Of a stretch of 64,000 bases of DNA, positions 61,069-64,000 are shown one piece after another. The position numbers and the translations under genes were made by a program. The DNA is from Pseudomonadota bacterium. GTDB taxonomy: Archaea > Thermoplasmatota > SW-10-69-26 > JACQPN01 > JAJPHT01. Where the stretch lies: the NCBI GenBank assembly GCA_021325135.1, contig JAJPHT010000036.1, positions 1-64,000 on the forward strand, given 5' to 3'. The notes below the pieces were generated by a model. It ran no database searches. It was not told where the DNA came from and saw nothing but the letters and a program-made list of their open reading frames with translations. Numbering within the stretch: the stretch's first letter is position 1; every line of letters starts with the position of its first letter.

Positions 61069-62640
61069 ATGAGCGCCACGCCCTACCTCCCGGCCGAGCC
61101 GGCGGCCGGCGAGAACTGGCTCCGCGACGACCCCGCGCTGCGGCGCGTCCTGGCCACCCGCGCGCCCCCCGCCGCGCGCAAGGACCTGGAGGCGCGCCTG
61201 GACGCCCTGGGCGCCGTCGCGCCCCGGGAGATCGACCCCCTGGCCCGCGCCGCCGACGCGCGCCCCCCTCGCCTGGAGGGCAACGAGGTCGTCCTCACCC
61301 CGGAGTACCGCGAGCTGCAGCGCCTCGCCCGCGAGCACGAGGTCTTCACCCTGGCCTGGCGCGAGGGGCCCGCCAAGGGCTCGCGCCTCGCGACGCTCCT
61401 CCTGGGCTACCTCTACGGCCAGGCCGAGTGCGGCTACTACTGCCCGGCGTGCATGACCGACGGCGCCGCCTTCGTGCTGGACCGCCAGGGCGGGCACGAG
61501 GAGGTCGTGCGCCGGCTCGTGCAGCGCGGCGTCGAGGGCGCCTACGAGGGCGCGATGCTCCTCACCGAGCCCCAGGGGGGCAGCGACGTGGCGGCCACCG
61601 CGACGCGCGCCGAGAAGGGGGCCGAGGGCGGGTGGCGCCTCACCGGCCACAAGTGGTTCGCCAGCAACGCCAACGCGGAGGTCATCCTCACCCTCGCCCG
61701 CATGCCGGACGCGCCCGCGGGCACGCGCGGGCTGGGCCTCTTCCTCGTGCTGGCGAAGGGCAACCCGGGCGTCCGCCGCGTCGCGCTCAAGGAGAAGCTG
61801 GGCGTGCGCAGCATGGCGACGGCGGAGGTCCACCTCGAAGCCGCGCCCGCGCTCCTCGTGGCCGGCGAGGGGGAGGGCTTCAAGGCCATGGCGGAGATGG
61901 TCAACCTCTCGCGCCTCTACAACTCCGTCGCCAGCGTCGCCATCGCGCGGCGCGCGCTGCGCGAGGCGCAGAAGAACGGCCTCTGGCGGCGCGCCTTCGG
62001 CAAGCCCCTCTCCGAGCAGCCGCTCTACCGCGCCATGGTCGCCGGCATGGCCAACGACGTGCGCGGCGCGTTCCTCCTGGCCATGGACTGCGCCGAGGCG
62101 TTCGACAAGCAGGACCGCCCCCTCCTGCGCGCGCTCACGCCGCTGGCCAAGGCCGGCACCGCGCGCATGGCGGTGGAGGTCGCCTCCCTCGCGTGCGAAT
62201 CCCTCGGGGGAAACGGCTACGTGCAGCCCTGGGTCACCGAGCGCCTGCTGCGCGACGCGCAGGTGCTCCCCATCTGGGAAGGCACCACCAACGTGCAGGC
62301 CCTGGACTTCCTGCGCGGCATGGCCCGCGAGGGCGCGACCGACGCGCTCGTCCGCGGCTCGCTGCGCCTCTCCCAGGGCAGCGCGGCGCTGGACGACGCG
62401 TGGCGCGACCTCGCGGCCGACGTCGCGCGCCACGGCCCCTCCGAGGACCGCGCCCTCCTCTGGCTGGAACGGTGCTATCACCTGCGCGCGGCGAGCCTGC
62501 TCTGGCGCGACGCCTCCGACGGCGACCCCGCCGCCCGGGCGCACGCCGAGGCGTACCTCGCGAGGCGCGTGCTGCGCGACGACGAGGCGTGGGTCCGCCT
62601 CGCGCGCGAGAAGGGCGCGCTCCTGGCGGGATGGGAGTGA
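61069..62640 (+). CDS. AidB-like acyl-CoA dehydrogenase
   Basis: 523 aa. Acyl-CoA dehydrogenase fold with AidB-type signatures: GYYCPACMTDGAAFVL, MLLTEPQGGSDVAATATRAE, KWFASNANAEVILTLARM, ESLGGNGYVQPWVTERLLRDAQVLPIWEGTTNV. It is an FAD-dependent enzyme whose natural substrate (acyl-CoA or other) is not evident. No acyl-CoA ligase or beta-oxidation partner is adjacent. ATG 61069. Confidence 0.93.
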   Translation: MSATPYLPAEPAAGENWLRDDPALRRVLATRAPPAARKDLEARLDALGAVAPREIDPLARAADARPPRLEGNEVVLTPEYRELQRLAREHEVFTLAWREGPAKGSRLATLLLGYLYGQAECGYYCPACMTDGAAFVLDRQGGHEEVVRRLVQRGVEGAYEGAMLLTEPQGGSDVAATATRAEKGAEGGWRLTGHKWFASNANAEVILTLARMPDAPAGTRGLGLFLVLAKGNPGVRRVALKEKLGVRSMATAEVHLEAAPALLVAGEGEGFKAMAEMVNLSRLYNSVASVAIARRALREAQKNGLWRRAFGKPLSEQPLYRAMVAGMANDVRGAFLLAMDCAEAFDKQDRPLLRALTPLAKAGTARMAVEVASLACESLGGNGYVQPWVTERLLRDAQVLPIWEGTTNVQALDFLRGMAREGATDALVRGSLRLSQGSAALDDAWRDLAADVARHGPSEDRALLWLERCYHLRAASLLWRDASDGDPAARAHAEAYLARRVLRDDEAWVRLAREKGALLAGWE

Positions 62641-62722
62641 ATCGCGCCCCCGGAAAGGTACAAATAGGGATTCCCCTTTCTCGCCGTGCTCCCCGGGGGT
62701 TTCCCCGAGTGGTTTGCGTTCA

Positions 62723-62797
62723 GGGCCCGTAGCTTAGTCCGGCTTGAGCATCCGGCTGATAACCGGAAGGTCCGCGGTTCGAATCCGCGCGGGCCCA
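62723..62797 (+). tRNA. tRNA-Ile (GAT)
   Basis: Acceptor GGGCCCG pairs with CGGGCCC; discriminator A at 62797; no encoded CCA. The anticodon arm CCGGC-TGATAA-CCGG (loop CTGATAA) gives GAT. T-arm GCGGTTCGAATCCGC. 75 bases, no intron. A T-run (CTTTTTC at 62798-62804) follows as terminator, and a TACAAATAG element near 62658-62666 could be the TATA box. Confidence 0.95.
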
Positions 62798-62853
62798 CTT
62801 TTTCGCCGAGCGGAGCGAAGGCGAAGAAAGGGGCGCTTCGGCTTCCTGTCCGC

Positions 62854-63036
62854 TCACTCGCGGTCCTTGAAGCTCTCCTTCATGTCGCCCACGGCGTTCT
62901 TGGCCTCGCCGAGGCCCTGCTGGGCCTTGCCCTTGATCTCCTGGCCCTTGTCGCCGCGCAGGTGGCCGACGACCTCGTTGGTCTTGCCCTTGATCTTGTC
63001 CGTCGTGCCCGTGGTCTTCCGGTTCTCGTTCTCCAT
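62854..63036 (-). CDS. CsbD-like stress-response protein
   Basis: 60 aa: DKIKGKTNEVVGHLRGDKGQ followed by KGKAQQGLGEAKNAVGDMKE, the KxKGxxxExxG repeat of CsbD/UPF0337 proteins, small hydrophilic general-stress proteins. Ends close to tRNA-Ile on the opposite strand. Confidence 0.9.
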   Translation of the reverse strand: MENENRKTTGTTDKIKGKTNEVVGHLRGDKGQEIKGKAQQGLGEAKNAVGDMKESFKDRE

Positions 63037-63161
63037 GTGAGGTCACACCTGGTGGAGAGGACCGGCAGGCGGCCAGCAAAAAGGGTCTGGCGGCGCGGTC
63101 GATGGGCCCTTCGAAGGGCCGGCCAGAAGCCACCTCACGCGGCAGGCCCAAGACAGGCGCC

Positions 63162-63416
63162 ATGCGAAGCTGGCGGCTCCTCGTCCTCGCGCTCGTCCTC
63201 GTGGCCCCCCTGGCGGCGGCGCAGCCCGCCATGCCCACGGGGAACAACCAGACGGCCCCCAGCCCGTCGACGGGGAACAACGGCTCCGCGGTGGGGCCCA
63301 GCGAGTCGGTGGAGGGCGCGCCGGGCATCGTGTACGGCCTCCTCGTGCTGGCGGGCGTGCTCGCCTTCGCGGGCGTGCTGGGCTACGTGTCGGCGCAGTA
63401 CCGCCGGGGCCGCTAG
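63162..63416 (+). CDS. Small exported single-TM protein
   Basis: 84 aa. Signal peptide (RLLVLALVLVAPLAAA), a Pro/Asn/Gly/Ser-rich linker (NNQTAPSPSTGNNG) and a C-terminal membrane helix (IVYGLLVLAGVLAFAGVLGYV) with a short basic end. No family recognised. It overlaps the convergent DUF1294 gene by 4 bases. Confidence 0.65.
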   Translation: MRSWRLLVLALVLVAPLAAAQPAMPTGNNQTAPSPSTGNNGSAVGPSESVEGAPGIVYGLLVLAGVLAFAGVLGYVSAQYRRGR

Positions 63417-63691
63417 GCGCGCAGCAGGAGCCACGCCGCGGCGGCCTGGGCGACGAGGATGCCGCCCAGCGGGAGGAGGAACGCGGCCTTGCGCGTCTTG
63501 TGCCTGGCGAGGAGCATCGCCAGCACGAGGCCCGGGGAGCCCCCGGCCAGCGCCCACGCGAGGAGCGTGCGCTCGCGGACCCGCGCGCCGCCGCGCCGCG
63601 CCTGGGACTTGTCCGCGACCGCCAGGGCGAAGTCCACGAGGGACGCGGCGCCCACCCAGGCCAGGAGGATCGTCGCCAGCGTCGCCGCCAC
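63413..63691 (-). CDS. DUF1294 membrane protein
   Basis: 92 aa. ADKSQARRG, RVRERTLLAWALAGGSPGLVLAM and ARHKTRKAAFLLPLGGI match the DUF1294 pattern (DK..A..G..R..E..L..L...GG..G......RHKT). Three hydrophobic segments. Function of the family is not established. Confidence 0.85.
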   Translation of the reverse strand: MAATLATILLAWVGAASLVDFALAVADKSQARRGGARVRERTLLAWALAGGSPGLVLAMLLARHKTRKAAFLLPLGGILVAQAAAAWLLLRA

Positions 63692-63813
63692 GCGCGGGGA
63701 TGGATTCGGCAGCGTTTTCTACCCTTCCCGCGGAATCCACCGGCATGGATGGGTTGCGCAGCCGAGCGTCCGCCACGCGGCGCCCTGCGTCGCGGAGGGG
63801 ATGAGGCACGGCC

Positions 63814-64000
63814 ATCGACACGCCCATCCTGCTGCAGCTCTTCCTCGTGGCCCTGGGCGCCGTCGCGGGCGGCTGGGTCTGCCGGCGCGTGGGCCTCCCC
63901 GAGGTGCTCGGTTACCTGGGCGCGGGCGTCGTGCTGGGCCCCGCGATCCACCCGGCGGGGTTCGTGGACAACGGCCTCATCACCGACCTGCTCTACTTCG
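63814..64000 (+). CDS. Cation/proton antiporter (CPA2/Kef-type), 5' part
   Basis: Only the first ~62 residues are in the window. They contain the first membrane helices and the motif VGLPEVLGYLGAGVVLGP, typical of CPA2 antiporters such as KefB/C. An in-frame TGA at 63802 limits the start to between 63805 and 63847; no ATG fits, so a GTG at 63847 or a non-ATG start is used. Runs off the window end. Confidence 0.75.
   Translation, partial: MDTPILLQLFLVALGAVAGGWVCRRVGLPEVLGYLGAGVVLGPAIHPAGFVDNGLITDLLYF

Noticed and set aside
1..64000. CRISPR arrays, rRNA genes and Cas proteins
   Set aside because: No regularly spaced repeats, no rRNA-like sequence and no Cas signature were seen anywhere in the window.

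Overview
The window is archaeal. Its core carries archaeal ribosomal and RNA polymerase genes in the order rps13-rps4-rps11-rpo3, a CDC48/VCP-type AAA ATPase, a Hef-like helicase, TrmB-family regulators, an archaeal type IV pilus locus with class III (FlaK/PibD-type) pilin signals, and two tRNAs without an encoded CCA. Base composition is very G+C-rich outside one island. Gene content and order fit a high-GC uncultured Thermoplasmatota-like lineage, but that placement is inference. An aerobic or facultative heterotroph is suggested only weakly, by an AidB-like acyl-CoA dehydrogenase.

Layout. 1-5 kb: VapC-like PIN toxin, bacterio-opsin-activator-type HTH regulator, Trm112-like zinc protein, SPFH protein, a tandem pair of trypsin-fold lipoproteins (one with an intact triad, one degenerate) and a 7-TM protein. 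5-10.9 kb: a methionine-cycle cluster on the minus strand (metK-metF-metH) of bacterial type, divergent from a PHP phosphoesterase. 11.8-14.8 kb: RHH protein and the rps13-rps4-rps11-rpo3 operon.

14.9-32 kb: a visibly less G+C-rich accessory island. It holds a 202-aa/936-aa two-gene unit of unknown function, a SWIM-domain IS transposase, a zinc-finger membrane protein, a 1211-aa protein ending in a PD-(D/E)XK nuclease followed by a HEPN-domain protein with an RX4H motif, a cluster of small Cys-containing proteins, RHH and AbrB-type small DNA-binding proteins, and a truncated IS6-like transposase flanked by 61-bp repeats. This is the best place to look for undescribed defence systems.

32-54 kb: the cell-surface region. 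It has secreted proteins, a pilus operon (pilin, secretion ATPase, duplicated FlaJ-like membrane protein, collagen/IPT adhesin-pilin, pilin-like protein), three TrmB paralogues, a KaiC/FlaH-like ATPase without the Walker A lysine, two tandem paralogous lipoproteins, a 40-cysteine secreted protein, tRNA-Leu, and another large pilin-like protein. Two of its intergenic regions share a palindrome, CTCCAC-N-GTGGA, a candidate common operator. 54-64 kb: housekeeping genes (Hef-type helicase, cyclophilin, CDC48, DEAD-box RNA helicase with DbpA-type RNA-binding domain, acyl-CoA dehydrogenase, tRNA-Ile, CsbD-like stress protein, DUF1294 protein, start of a CPA2 antiporter). Several long intergenic inverted repeats punctuate gene ends across the window.
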